Notes: generated by a model not told the origin, from the sequence alone. Shown: positions 1 to 8,053, counted from the stretch's first letter. The stretch: DNA of 64,000 bases from Thiosocius sp942490985 (GCA_942490985.1 CALNYW010000002.1:248001-312000), one strand, 5' to 3'. Program-made: numbers and translations.

Positions 1-210
1 TCTGCCTTTTGCGGCCAGGTAGGTGTCGACGTCATGCGGCAGGTGGTCCGCCAAGCGGCGCACCGGATCGGCCTGGATGTACCCTTCCACATGTTTTCGA
101 TACCATGGTCGGGCGCGCACTGACACGTGCGATTTTTCCAGGATGGAGAAGTAGTTATGCCAAAAGCGCTGAACGGCGCGCGACTGCTCGCCGGTGGGTT
201 TTCCAGTCAT
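1..210 (-). CDS. intI: Integron integrase IntI, N-terminal part (runs off left edge)
   Basis: Tyrosine recombinase that would catalyse cassette insertion at attI and excision at attC. Only the first 70 codons are in the window, read on the minus strand from ATG at 210; a GGAGG ribosome site lies about seven bases before it. The visible peptide has the N-terminal SAM-like arrangement of IntI proteins: RFWHNYFSIL, then PWYRKHVEGYI, then DPVRRLADHLPHDVDTYLAA. The catalytic R..H..R..Y residues lie outside the window. It is divergent from the cassette array, as expected for intI next to attI. A generic XerC/D protein would show a similar N-terminus, but the adjacent attC array makes IntI by far the better reading. 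Confidence 0.85.
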   Translation of the reverse strand, partial: MTGKPTGEQSRAVQRFWHNYFSILEKSHVSVRARPWYRKHVEGYIQADPVRRLADHLPHDVDTYLAAKGR

Positions 211-242
211 CCCGAACCCTCCCTGGTCGGTCGATGTTGGTG

Positions 243-335
243 TCCGAATCGTCCTGATTCGGATGCATTCCCAAAGAACTATACAGAGTCTGTCTATCTC
301 CGTTCAGGAAGACTCTGCCTATTTGGCTGTTGGGT
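243..335 (+). other. Candidate attI recombination site
   Basis: This stretch lies between intI and the first cassette. It has a perfect inverted repeat TCCGAATC-N5-GATTCGGA (243-263), a second perfect inverted repeat CAGAGTCT/AGACTCTG (284-291 and 310-317), and ends with GTTGGGT (329-335), which fits the GTTRRRY core where cassettes join attI. Position and core match attI; the role of the repeats as integrase-binding arms is inferred. No clear cassette promoter was identified. Confidence 0.5.
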
Positions 336-356
336 TTCAAAGGATACGGAGGTTCG

Positions 357-546
357 ATGAACGAAAGAATTAGGCGAACGTATGCCCAGATTTTTCTGGA
401 TGGCCTCTCCGAGCTGACTGGTGGCGCATCTGACCTCGTGAGCAATAGGTCGTTTTTTTTTTCTTCGTGATCATCTGGGGTGGGATGAAGAGAGGTACGA
501 TCGAATCAAGTGGCAACTCCCGAATGGTAGAGAACCAAAGAGCTGA
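357..546 (+). pseudogene. First-cassette small gene, frameshifted at a poly-T run
   Basis: The start at 357 is well supported by a GGAGG box five bases upstream. The frame reads MNERIRRTYAQIFLDGLSEL and hits a stop at 468 just after a run of ten T (453-462). With nine T the frame continues through LRDHLGWDEERYDRIKWQLP to a stop at 544-546, giving about 62 residues. The LGWDEERY segment resembles a small winged-helix domain, but I do not recognise the family. It precedes the broken TIR gene in the same cassette and may have been its partner. The indel may be a true mutation, a slippage site or a sequencing error. Confidence 0.5.
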
Positions 547-613
547 ATAGCCAGGGCAGGTGGGAGATAAGAGGTCGTTTGGCCTCGTCATTGAGGCGGC
601 GGCGATATCTTCC

Positions 614-1090
614 ATGCTCTTCGTATCTTATTGCCATGCCGATCGGTCGCTCAAAGATGAGTTCTTGAAACATCTAGAGCCACTGAAACGCCAGAATTTG
701 ATCGAAGCTTGGCACGACAGAGAAATCTTGCCCGGGGAGGAATGGAATAACGAAATATCTGAACATCTGGAAGAGGCGAATAATATCCGTACTAATCAAT
801 GATATCGATTTCCATAAATTCCTCCACCTTACCTTGCTATGAAACCTTTTGAACTAGATCAGCACGCTGGAGCGCCATGAAGAAGAATCAGCGGTGGAAT
901 AGTATTTTTTCCATTACGCGATCTTTTTAGCATTTTTTTTTTTTGAGGCCATGTATGTGGCTTAAAACACTCCCTTTCGCAAAGCTTCAGGCTCTTCCCT
1001 CATGAAGCGAAAGCGGTTTCAGCAAAAGGTGATCGAATTGATGATGCACCTGTCGCAAGTAGCCGAAGGCATTCGTGCTCCCTTGCTTAC
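614..1090 (+). pseudogene. TIR-domain protein, broken by several frameshifts
   Basis: The first frame reads MLFVSYCHADRSLKDEF and then LIEAWHDREILPGEEWNNEI, the beta-A strand, alpha-A helix and BB-loop of bacterial TIR domains. The rest of the domain is recoverable only by changing frame: IISVLINDIDF near 780, CYE near 838, LERHEEESA near 870, IVFFPLRDLF near 900, LKTLPFAKLQALP near 960 and VAEGIRA near 1062. These occur in the order expected of a complete TIR domain of about 150 residues. TIR proteins often act as NAD-hydrolysing effectors in phage defence. As read here the gene cannot be expressed intact. A run of about 13 T near 930 is one of the broken points. Confidence 0.65.
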
Positions 1091-1133
1091 GCGGACTTTC
1101 CCTGAGCCTGTGGGAGCAGGTGACGGAACAGCA

Positions 1134-1268
1134 ACCCAACAAGTCGGTCAAGCCGCTCGCCTGCGGCTCGCTCGGACATTCAGTCCTCCGCACTTGCTCG
1201 GGCATGGCTTCGCCATTGTTGCCCGAGCAAGTGCTCCGTACTGAATGCCGCTTACCTCGGCGTTAGCG
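1134..1268 (+). repeat. attC site 1
   Basis: Cassette recombination site that closes the TIR cassette. It starts at ACCCAAC and ends at core GTTAGCG, with the long imperfect palindrome common to this array (ends GGTCAAGCCGCTCGCCTGCG and CGCCGCTTACC, internal hairpin TGGCTTCGCCA). Confidence 0.85.
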
Positions 1269-1324
1269 TGAAAATGGGGCTTCTGGAAAATTGAAAAATC
1301 AAACTGGATGGGGCCATATCAGAT

Positions 1325-1608
1325 GAGCGAAAAGGATTATTCTGTGCCGGAGCGCATTACGTTCGAAACTCAGGCACTACAGGTACCGCCTATTTTAATG
1401 CTTGGTGTGACATTGCGGCGACATATGCGGACCGCGCCCGGCGCTTGGTATCGAGATGGATCAATACGTGAAAAGGAGGGGAAAGGTTGCCAGCGACAAA
1501 GCAACTGCCAAGGCAGAAGCAGCTCAGCGGCATTTCTGGCTTGCCCGGCATACTGTGGAAATGATTCGTTCTTGCATGCCTGAGGCTTGCGTCAATCGAG
1601 TTGAATAG
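1325..1608 (+). pseudogene. Fragmented hypothetical cassette gene
   Basis: No intact long frame fills this cassette. A start at 1325 gives MSEKDYSVPERITFETQ; a neighbouring frame then carries AYFNAWCDIAATYADRARRL up to about 1470. A third frame from ATG 1456 to the stop at 1606-1608 encodes 50 residues beginning MDQYVKRRGKVASDKATAKA. The pieces look like one or two small proteins disrupted by indels. I do not recognise them. The third frame could be a genuine small gene. Confidence 0.3.
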
Positions 1609-1671
1609 CGCTGATGAGTTCAGATCGCAATTTCGCATCTTCAAGAAAGTGATCGGGCCGCCGCCGGCAAG

Positions 1672-1811
1672 TGCTAACAAAGCGGTGTTGTTGCTCGCCA
1701 GCGGACCTTGCGGACGCTCAGCATGATCGCGCCTGCTTCGGGCATGATCGGCTGCGCCAATTGATTGCGCGTCATTGCGATCCCGGCGGCGCGCTTATTT
1801 GGGCGTTATGA
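1672..1811 (+). repeat. attC site 2 (diverged)
   Basis: Starts TGCTAAC and ends with core GTTATGA. The arms keep GGACGCTCAGC and GCGCTTA blocks of the array family, but the central part is diverged. Confidence 0.6.
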
Positions 1812-2129
1812 AGAACAATGGCGAAAACGTGCGGAATGTCACGGCATTGATTAAAGCTCTTCCGCGGTCCATGGAGCCTCGTTTTCGAGGCGCATGAAAG
1901 GTCGAAAAGTTTCGTCATCACCGACAAAGAAAGCCGGGAATCGTGATGAAAACGGCAAATGCGGACCAAGCCGTTCTACATCAGCGGGCGGACGCAGTCT
2001 AATCGGTCAATGGAATCATGGATCTACCATGGGTTCGCCATCATTGGCATCCGCTTGATCGCGAAAGCTGCGATTACGATGGTTTGTTAGGGTCATGGAA
2101 ACTGGCGACCACGATGCCGACGCAAGCTG

Positions 2130-2399
2130 ATGAAATCAGAGCTGGGGAGTTCTCGAGCAGACAACGATTCACAACGAAGCAAAGCGGAACTGGCCAAGGG
2201 CGATCAGAAATTCCGTCGGCGGCCAAAAGGAAAATGCCAAGCGGATTTCTTGATTCGCGGCAGTGATCGAACGGAAGATGCATTGGATGGCTACTATTCG
2301 CCGTTCGCGATTGAGCTGAAATGCGGACAAGGAATCGCAGTTTCTGGTGAAATGGCGACCTTGTCGATGGGAAGGACGATACGCCGTCCGAAAGGATGA
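2130..2399 (+). CDS. Hypothetical protein in a degraded cassette
   Basis: This is the longest frame (89 codons) in the cassette between attC 2 and attC 3 (1812-2487). It starts MKSELGSSRADNDSQRSKAE, is basic and low in hydrophobic residues, and matches no family I know. Upstream, 1812-2129 holds only short broken frames, including one from 1808 starting MKNNGENVRNVTALIKAL that soon stops. The cassette is probably degraded, and the frame called here may be a fragment or spurious. Confidence 0.25.
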   Translation: MKSELGSSRADNDSQRSKAELAKGDQKFRRRPKGKCQADFLIRGSDRTEDALDGYYSPFAIELKCGQGIAVSGEMATLSMGRTIRRPKG

Positions 2400-2487
2400 A
2401 TCAACGACACAGCCGTGGAAGATGGCGTCGCTGCCGAGCAACATCGCAACGAATTGCGGGTTAAACGGCTGTCGGCGGCGTGAAAGC

Positions 2488-2622
2488 ACATAACAAGACG
2501 GTCAAGCCGTTCGCCTGCGGCTCACTCGGACGTTCAGCACTCCGCGCCTGCTCGCGCATGGCTTCGCCATTCTTGCGCGATCAGTCGCTCCATGCCGAAC
2601 GCCGCTTACCTAAGCGTTAGGG
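2488..2622 (+). repeat. attC site 3
   Basis: Typical array attC from ACATAAC to core GTTAGGG, with GGTCAAGCCGTTCGCCTGCG near the left end, the TGGCTTCGCCA hairpin in the middle and CGCCGCTTACC on the right. Confidence 0.85.
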
Positions 2623-2757
2623 CCAAAAGGTGTCGAATTGAAGATTGATCCAAACGGTTATGCGCCAAACGAAAGCATGGCTACTATTCCCAGTCTAAAT
2701 GATGCACTAGTCAGAACCGAGAAGCAGATGGCGACTTCAATGCCCTTGCGATAATGG

Positions 2758-2997
2758 ATGTCGCAATCCAGGGCTAGGGCTGATTCTCCGGAATGCGAGC
2801 TTTTCTCATTAGGGTCGTCGGAAGATGAGCCATCGGAATTCGCACCCTTCACAGAGCTTATAACTATTGGCTTCGGCCGAGTCCGAGGGCAGGCCGTTTT
2901 AGAGAGCCATGCGTTGAGCATCTGTTCAGATCGATTCGGCGGTGAAGATGGATTTTGCAAATGTCTCTTCTGGCAGTTCAAACGCATTGGGGCTTGA
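2758..2997 (+). CDS. Hypothetical cassette protein, 79 aa
   Basis: Small acidic protein starting MSQSRARADSPECELFSLG with five cysteines spread along it; no family recognised. A shorter frame from TTG 2638 to 2754 (38 codons, MKIDPNGYAPNESMATIPSL) lies just upstream in the same cassette and could be the real 5' gene or a fragment of it. Neither has a strong ribosome site. The cassette ends in attC site 4. Confidence 0.35.
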   Translation: MSQSRARADSPECELFSLGSSEDEPSEFAPFTELITIGFGRVRGQAVLESHALSICSDRFGGEDGFCKCLFWQFKRIGA

Positions 2998-3102
2998 AGT
3001 GCATTCCGAGCCAGCGAGCAATCCGAGCGAGTATGATCCCTCTTACCCAGGAGGCACGAGAAGGGTTTGCAGCCCATGTTTCTGGCGGGCGAAAACAATG
3101 AA

Positions 3103-3228
3103 ACCTAACAAGCCGTTCGCCTGCGGCTCACTCGGACGCTCAGCACTCCGCGCCTGCTCGGGCATGGCTTCGCCATTGTTGCCCGAGCATTCGCTCTATG
3201 CTGAGCGCCGCTTACCTGGGCGTTATGC
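3103..3228 (+). repeat. attC site 4
   Basis: Array-type attC from ACCTAAC to core GTTATGC, with a well-kept stem around TGGCTTCGCCA. Confidence 0.85.
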
Positions 3229-3830
3229 CTTCCCAAAAGGCGCGACCCGGGAACCCTTCGACCCGTTTATGCAGCACACGGATGATTTCGGGGAGTTTTG
3301 TCAGAGGCGAGCTTGTAATAGAAGATCAGATGGCTACCCACTGGGAATACGCGATAGCCGGAGCGAATATGATCACAGGATTCACCAATCTAGAGTTGTC
3401 GCCCAATCGATGGAACGCCTGGTCCAGTTCGGTCAGGTAGCTGTTTCGCTGTTCACGTCCCCAGGTTCGATTCGGTGAATATCGCAATCCCTTTCAAATC
3501 GGCTCTGGCTGTAGCGCTCGATTCTGAAACAGAGGCATCAGTGATGTTCGCTTTTCCAATTCCTCAATAAGGCCTACTAACGCGAATATTCAACGAAATC
3601 GCTTGCCTCACCTTCATCAAGCATCTTCCGAAAGGGTAGAAAGCTTGGCTTCTTCCTCTTCCAGACAAAGCGAAGTCCTGCGCGAACTACCTCGCTCGGT
3701 CAAGGCATAGCAGCCACTTTCGAGTTGCGCGGAAGATGAAAAGGAGTCGAAATGCTCACCAAGGGAAATGCTCGTGTTCTTGCTCATTGGGGAGGCTCTC
3801 CAAAAGTACCAATAATTGGTACTATAGGCG
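3229..3830 (+). pseudogene. Duplicated cassette, copy A (frame broken)
   Basis: The body of this cassette is a diverged duplicate of 6692-7308. A frame from ATG 3269 starts MQHTDDFGEF; after a shift it continues GELVIEDQMATHWEYAIAGA and ends near 3440. Near the right end another frame has MLTKGNARVLAHWGG and VPIIGTIGGHNKAVKP, running into the attC. The two copies differ by scattered 1-4 base indels as well as substitutions, so no single intact protein can be read from either. Function unknown. Confidence 0.5.
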
Positions 3831-3970
3831 GGCATAACAAGGCGGTCAAGCCGTTCGTCGCCTACGGCTCACTCGGACGCTCAGCACTTCCGCGCCTGAT
3901 CGGGCATGGCTTCGCCATTGTTGCGCAATCTTTCGCTCCGCGTTCGGCGCCGCTGAACTAGGCGTTATGC
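3831..3970 (+). repeat. attC site 5
   Basis: From GGCATAAC to core GTTATGC; closes copy A of the duplicated cassette. Nearly the same site closes copy B at 7309-7446. Confidence 0.8.
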
Positions 3971-4049
3971 GTGGAAAGGAATCTCCGATGTCCAGGGGGT
4001 GATTGGTTCAGAAATAGCTCGTGGAACGAGTCAATAGAGAAAGGAGTTC

Positions 4050-4362
4050 ATGGCGAAGCTCGGGCGAGCGAAGCGAAAGGAGCAGTATCTGCGAATCCAG
4101 GCTTCAACTCTGGCATCAACCGAGCCAGCCGTAGCTTTGCGTTTGCTCGAACAGTATTTCGCGTTAAACGATGAATTCATCACGCGCAAGCGTACTGCGA
4201 TATGGCATACTGCATATACTGCATTGGGTAACGCTATGGGGTACGATTCAAGCCTACCGGCAAGCGTTGGATAGAGAAGCTGCATTCCCAAAACTCAAAA
4301 AACCGATGCCTATTTTGCGTGTTTCACCAATGATCGTAGAAAATCAGTTGAAGGAGCGCTGA
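4050..4362 (+). pseudogene. Hypothetical cassette gene with one frameshift
   Basis: Start at ATG 4050 is supported by AAAGGAG seven bases upstream. The frame reads MAKLGRAKRKEQYLRIQAST and is interrupted after GNAMG at a run of four G (4239-4242). Removing one G continues the frame as TIQAYRQALDREAAFPKLKK to a stop at 4360-4362, giving about 103 residues. The protein is basic and helical by composition; no family recognised. From 4363 to 4615 I see no gene. Either a recent disabling mutation or a homopolymer error would explain the break. Confidence 0.5.
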
Positions 4363-4615
4363 GCCACGAGGCACTATCGGTCCTGAATAACAATGCGGAT
4401 CGCCACGATGTTTCCAGTCGATTTCTTTCGGTGGCATGGCGCATTGTAGACATCGATTGAGGCAGAAGGCGGGAGTGCCAGAACAAGCGTCAATCCATAG
4501 CGGCGAAAGCACTTGAAGACCGCTCAAATCAAGAAGTCCGGCTTCCCTTTCATCAAAACCTCGGCCTTGTCGGTGAGGAGAATTCATGGCTCGTAGCCAA
4601 GGCTAGAGCGATATG

Positions 4616-4750
4616 CGCATAAAGGCGGTCAAGCCGTTCGCCTGTAGCTCGCTCGGACGCTCAGCACTCCGCGCCTGCTCGCGCATGGCTTCGCCATTCT
4701 TGCCCGAGCATTCGCTCCCGAGCTGAGCGCCGCTTACCTTCGCGTTAGGT
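4616..4750 (+). repeat. attC site 6
   Basis: Array-type site whose left end is altered (GCATAAA in place of GCATAAC); core GTTAGGT on the right. Central hairpin TGGCTTCGCCA kept. Confidence 0.75.
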
Positions 4751-4779
4751 AGAAGTAGATCGAATGTATATATTTAGAG

Positions 4780-5241
4780 ATGGGCTTGTTAAAAGCTGGA
4801 GACATAATTTTGACTGCTCAGGTTGGAGCAATTAGCAAAGCTGTGCGCATAGCAACTTTTAGCAAATTCTCTCACGCAATTCTGTATGTTGGAGATGGCA
4901 GCTTTATTCATTCTGATGGTCAGGGTGTCCATTCAAATAATATTCAAAGATTACTATTTGAGAACGAAAGTCATGCTGAGGTATGCAGAGTATTAGATAT
5001 AAGCTATGTTAATAAAGCAGTAATGTTCGCTCGCTCTCAAATAGGAACATCATACTCAGTAAAAGAGGCTGCTAGAACGAAAACCCCTCTTTACAAAGGT
5101 GAGAAATTAAATAGACAGTTTTGTTCTCGCTTGGTCGCACAATCGTATGAATACGCAGGATTGAATCTCGTTGATAATTCGGATTACTGTACACCAAAAG
5201 ATTTACAAAAATCGTCTCACACAAATACTATACGCTCCTAG
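4780..5241 (+). CDS. YiiX-like permuted NlpC/P60 (papain-fold) family protein
   Basis: A 153-residue protein of the circularly permuted NlpC/P60 type (YiiX/YebB-like), a family of cysteine amidases or peptidases. It begins with the typical LKAGDIILT strand. The catalytic histidine is in FSHAILYVGDG (near residue 32) and the cysteine in RQFCSRLVAQSYEYAG (near residue 115); in the permuted fold His precedes Cys, as here. No signal peptide is evident, so it is probably cytosolic. The gene is far richer in A+T than its neighbours and shares its cassette with the unknown gene at 5267. The cassette ends in an attC of a different family, a sign of independent origin. Confidence 0.7.
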   Translation: MGLLKAGDIILTAQVGAISKAVRIATFSKFSHAILYVGDGSFIHSDGQGVHSNNIQRLLFENESHAEVCRVLDISYVNKAVMFARSQIGTSYSVKEAARTKTPLYKGEKLNRQFCSRLVAQSYEYAGLNLVDNSDYCTPKDLQKSSHTNTIRS

Positions 5242-5266
5242 GCCGAAATAGAGTAGAGTTAGAGAG

Positions 5267-5578
5267 GTGCTATTCAAAGACAAACGAATAACAATTTATC
5301 TAAAGGTTGTAGAGAGTTCCGGAAGCGATATTCAGAGCTTTGAGAATTTAGATCAATTTGTAATTGACAATCCTACGCATGATGCGGAAATAACAAGCAT
5401 CATTATAAATTCCGGCTATTTAACTATATTTGACTACGAGTTAACTCAGAATCCTTGGCGGTATGATGGGCAATTATTTTTATCGCTAGATATAGACGAG
5501 TCCTACAAAAAGAAAGGGCTGAATTTGAGTTGGAAAGTGCCACGAAAATCAGGCTCAACTTTATACCATAATTATTGA
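5267..5578 (+). CDS. Hypothetical protein in the AT-rich cassette
   Basis: Encodes 103 residues from GTG 5267, preceded by GAGAGG. It starts MLFKDKRITIYLKVVESSGS and alternates beta-like stretches with acidic loops; no family recognised. It has the same strong A+T bias as the YiiX-like gene 25 bases upstream, so both probably came in together and may work together. Downstream (5579-5699) is AT-rich non-coding sequence leading into the next attC. Confidence 0.5.
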   Translation: MLFKDKRITIYLKVVESSGSDIQSFENLDQFVIDNPTHDAEITSIIINSGYLTIFDYELTQNPWRYDGQLFLSLDIDESYKKKGLNLSWKVPRKSGSTLYHNY

Positions 5579-5699
5579 TTCTCAGAATGTTCGTGGACAC
5601 TTACCTCTCAGATATTTTGAGATGAAAATGGATCTCTATAAAAAACTAATTAACTTAATGAATAAGCGTATTGAAGCAGCGAGGTTTGTAATTGAAAAT

Positions 5700-5822
5700 A
5701 CCTAACCAACGGCTCCACGCCAGCAACGCCCAAACCTCCGCGGTTTTTGTGGGGTTTCGCTACGCTACACTTTATCACAAAACCCGCTCGGATTTGGCCG
5801 CTAGTGAGCCAAGGCGTTAGGT
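5700..5822 (+). repeat. attC site 7 (different family)
   Basis: Starts CCTAACCAACGGCTCCACGC, ends at core GTTAGGT. Its arms (GGGGTTTCGCTACGCTACAC in the centre, ACAAAACCCGCTCGGATTTG on the right) are unrelated to the main attC family of the array. It closes the AT-rich cassette, so that cassette probably arrived from another integron. Confidence 0.75.
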
Positions 5823-6549
5823 TATAAATCCTGCTCGTTTCATTGACGAAACAAGCGGTTCGAAGTTCAAGAATTATTTTGGGCTTAGCGTTGCCACGAT
5901 TAACTACACCAAGTACCCGAAAGTCAAAACGGAGTTCCAGAAGATTCTCCGTAAGAGCAAATGGGATGAAACGATCGAATTCAAAGGTGCAAACCTTTTT
6001 TCAGCCAAGTCCGGCGATGTGAACGTTTCAATTGCAGAGCGCATTGAAATTGCGGAGCAAGTGATCAAGCTGAATATCGCAAAAGCGAACGCCCGCATGA
6101 ACTTTCACTACCTGAGGCACACTGCCGATCCGAAGCAACACGGCCAAGAGTATCTCCGGCTTTTGCCCATGCTTCTCGCCAAAGCGCTACCCAAAGCGCC
6201 CTCTGGTGCCGGTAAAAACCTCATTTCTATCACGTGCGATCACCGCAGTGATGTGAAGCTAAAGAATCTTTCAGAAGCGATTTCGCCGGTTCTCGAAAAG
6301 AAGAAATACGTGGCCCTGGAGGAGCCAACTATGGTTTCTTCCAACTTCAATACCGTCGGTGTCTTGTACGCCGATATCATCGGGTATCTGGCAGCACGGA
6401 TCGATACCATCTCGAATGATGCAGAGCTCTTTGAGGGTATTACCAAAGAACAATTTGAGAATAACGGAAAGATTCGAAAGCTGAGGGCTTCGGCGAGCCT
6501 CATTGGGGAAGTGAAGAACATCGGCAACTATGAAGTGAAGGTGCGATGA
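5821..6549 (+). CDS. DUF3800-like protein lacking a normal start codon
   Basis: The frame is open from a stop inside attC 7 (5818) to 6549, but it has no ATG, GTG or TTG before GTG 6019. The region before 6019 is clearly coding: FIDETSGSKFKNYFG and WDETIEFKGANLFS. DUF3800 proteins start with a short strand ending in a (Y/F)xDExG motif and have a late aromatic-ADxxxY motif; here FIDETSG and VLYADIIGYLAARID fit. The family has a predicted RNase H-like fold and is often linked to mobile elements. The start was probably lost at cassette formation, or a rare ATT or ATA codon is used. If translated only from 6019 the product would be 176 residues and lack the acidic motif. Confidence 0.5.
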   Translation, partial: VINPARFIDETSGSKFKNYFGLSVATINYTKYPKVKTEFQKILRKSKWDETIEFKGANLFSAKSGDVNVSIAERIEIAEQVIKLNIAKANARMNFHYLRHTADPKQHGQEYLRLLPMLLAKALPKAPSGAGKNLISITCDHRSDVKLKNLSEAISPVLEKKKYVALEEPTMVSSNFNTVGVLYADIIGYLAARIDTISNDAELFEGITKEQFENNGKIRKLRASASLIGEVKNIGNYEVKVR

Positions 6550-6552
6550 AAA

Positions 6553-6691
6553 ACCTAACAATTCGCTCAAGCCGTTCGCCTGCGGCTCACTCGGACCGCT
6601 CAAGCACTCCGCGCCTGCATTCGCGCATGGCTTCGCCATTGTTGCCCGAGCAAATCCCGCTCCGCGAGCGCCGCTTACCTGGGCGTTATGC
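6553..6691 (+). repeat. attC site 8
   Basis: From ACCTAAC to core GTTATGC. Same family as sites 3, 4 and 10, with small insertions in the left arm. Confidence 0.8.
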
Positions 6692-7308
6692 CTTCAAAGG
6701 CGCGACGAAACCATCATGTACGTGGTTATGCAGCACACGGATGATTTCGGGAGTTTTGTCAGCAGGCGAGCTAGTAGAAGATCAGATGGCTACCCACTGG
6801 GAATACGCGATAGCCGGAGCGAATATGATCACAGGTTTCACCAATCTCGGAAGAAGAGTTGTCGCACCAATCGATGTTAAGAACGCCTGGTCCAGTTCGG
6901 TCAGGTAGCTGTTTCGCTGTTCACGTCATGCCCAGGTTCGTACGGTGCATATCGCAACCCTTTCAAATCGGTCTACTCTGGCTGTAGCCTTGGATTCTGA
7001 AACGAGGCATCAGTGAGGTTCGCTATCGAATTCTCAGTGAGTTTCGTGGATAGCCAACGAACAGGGTCGCTCGCATTTGCGGACTCACCTTCATCAAGCA
7101 TCTTCCGGTAGCGCGGTAGCAAGCTTGGTGTGTCTTCCTCTTCCAGCAAGCGAAGTCCTAAGCCGCGAACTACCTCGCTGGTCGGAGGGCTTCGCCACTT
7201 TCGAGTTGCGCGGAAATGAAGGAGTCGAAATGCTCACCAAGGGAAATGCTGGTGTTCTTCTCTTGGCGGGAGGTCCTCCAAAAGTACCAATTATTGGTAA
7301 TATAGGCG
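6692..7308 (+). pseudogene. Duplicated cassette, copy B (frame broken)
   Basis: Diverged duplicate of 3229-3830. A start near 6716 reads MYVVMQHTDDFGSFVS; a frame change is needed to continue as GELVEDQMATHWEYAIAGAN and TNLGRRVVAPIDVKNAW, ending at 6908. A later frame, 7077-7313 and beyond, includes ELRGNEGVEMLTKGNAGVLL and continues into the attC. Indels separate the copies at many points. Function unknown. Confidence 0.5.
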
Positions 7309-7446
7309 GGCATAACAAGGCGGTCAAGCCGTTCGCCTACGGCTCACTCGGACGCTCAGCACTTCCGCGCCTGATCGGGCATGGCTTCGCCATTGTTGCG
7401 CAATCAGGCGCTCCGAAGCTGAGCGCCGCTTACCTTGGCGTTATGT
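7309..7446 (+). repeat. attC site 9
   Basis: From GGCATAAC to core GTTATGT; sister of attC 5. Confidence 0.8.
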
Positions 7447-7458
7447 GAGAATAGGCAG

Positions 7459-7698
7459 ATGAGTCCTACGGTATTTCGAGAAGGTGGTTATCGCTTTTTC
7501 TTCTTTTCGCGGGAAGAGAAGCGGATGCACGTCCATACGGTGTCAGGGGATGGCGAAGCGAAGTATTGGCTTGAGCCCGAGATTGAATTGGCAAAGAATT
7601 ACCGCTATACCCGGAAGCAGCTGAAAGAAATCGAATTTCTTATTGAGGCACACTACGATGAGCTCGTTGGCGCATGGCGAAAACACTTCGGCGGCTGA
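7459..7698 (+). CDS. DUF4160 family protein
   Basis: Encodes 79 residues from ATG 7459, starting MSPTVFREGGYRFFFFSREE and followed by MHVHTVSGDGEAKYWLEPEI, the hallmark of DUF4160. The family is usually encoded beside a DUF2442 protein and behaves in genome surveys like one half of a toxin-antitoxin-type pair; the role of each half is not settled. The DUF2442 gene overlaps its 3' end by 41 bases here, so the two are translationally coupled. Toxin-antitoxin pairs are common in large cassette arrays, where they may stabilise the array. Confidence 0.75.
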   Translation: MSPTVFREGGYRFFFFSREEKRMHVHTVSGDGEAKYWLEPEIELAKNYRYTRKQLKEIEFLIEAHYDELVGAWRKHFGG

Positions 7699-7924
7699 GA
7701 TAACAAATATCTCCGCCCACGGCGTTTGGCTTTTGGTTCGGGGCAAAGAGCTGTTTCTGCCCTACGCAGAATTTCCGTGGTTCAGGGATTTGCCGGTTAA
7801 GTCGATTCTGAATGTCGAAGAGCCGTCTCCCGGGCACTTCTACTGGCCAGATGTTGATGTCGATCTCACGGAAGAAATCATCGAGCATCCAGAACGGTTT
7901 CCATTGGAAGCGAAGAACACATAA
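7658..7924 (+). CDS. DUF2442 family protein
   Basis: Encodes 88 residues from ATG 7658, overlapping the end of the DUF4160 gene. The core is ITNISAHGVWLLVRGKELFL, then YAEFPWFRDLPV and HFYWPDVDVDLTEEII, all typical of DUF2442. It is the usual partner of DUF4160. The stop codon sits in the left end of attC 10, the standard layout for a cassette gene. An alternative start at 7643 would add five residues. Confidence 0.75.
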   Translation: MSSLAHGENTSAAEITNISAHGVWLLVRGKELFLPYAEFPWFRDLPVKSILNVEEPSPGHFYWPDVDVDLTEEIIEHPERFPLEAKNT

Positions 7925-8053
7925 CAAGTCGGTCAAGCCGTTCGCCTGCGGCTCACTCGGACGTTCAGCACTCCGCGCCTGCTCGGGCATGGCTTCGCCA
8001 TTTTTGCCCGAGCAGGCGCTCCATGCTGAGCGCCGCTTACCTGGGCGTTAGAA
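7919..8053 (+). repeat. attC site 10
   Basis: From ACATAAC to core GTTAGAA; textbook member of the main family, with stem GCTCGGGCATGGCTTCGCCA. Confidence 0.85.

Noticed and set aside
1002..1244. Frame starting MKRKRFQQKVIELMMHLSQV as a separate small gene
   Set aside because: Its VAEGIRA part belongs to the end of the broken TIR domain, and the rest runs into the attC.
2942..8051. Recurring open frames through attC sites encoding KPFACGSLGRSALRACSGMA-like peptides, and mirror frames on the minus strand
   Set aside because: They arise because the attC sequence itself is conserved and happens to be open in some frames; they have no start signals and the peptide is DNA-driven.
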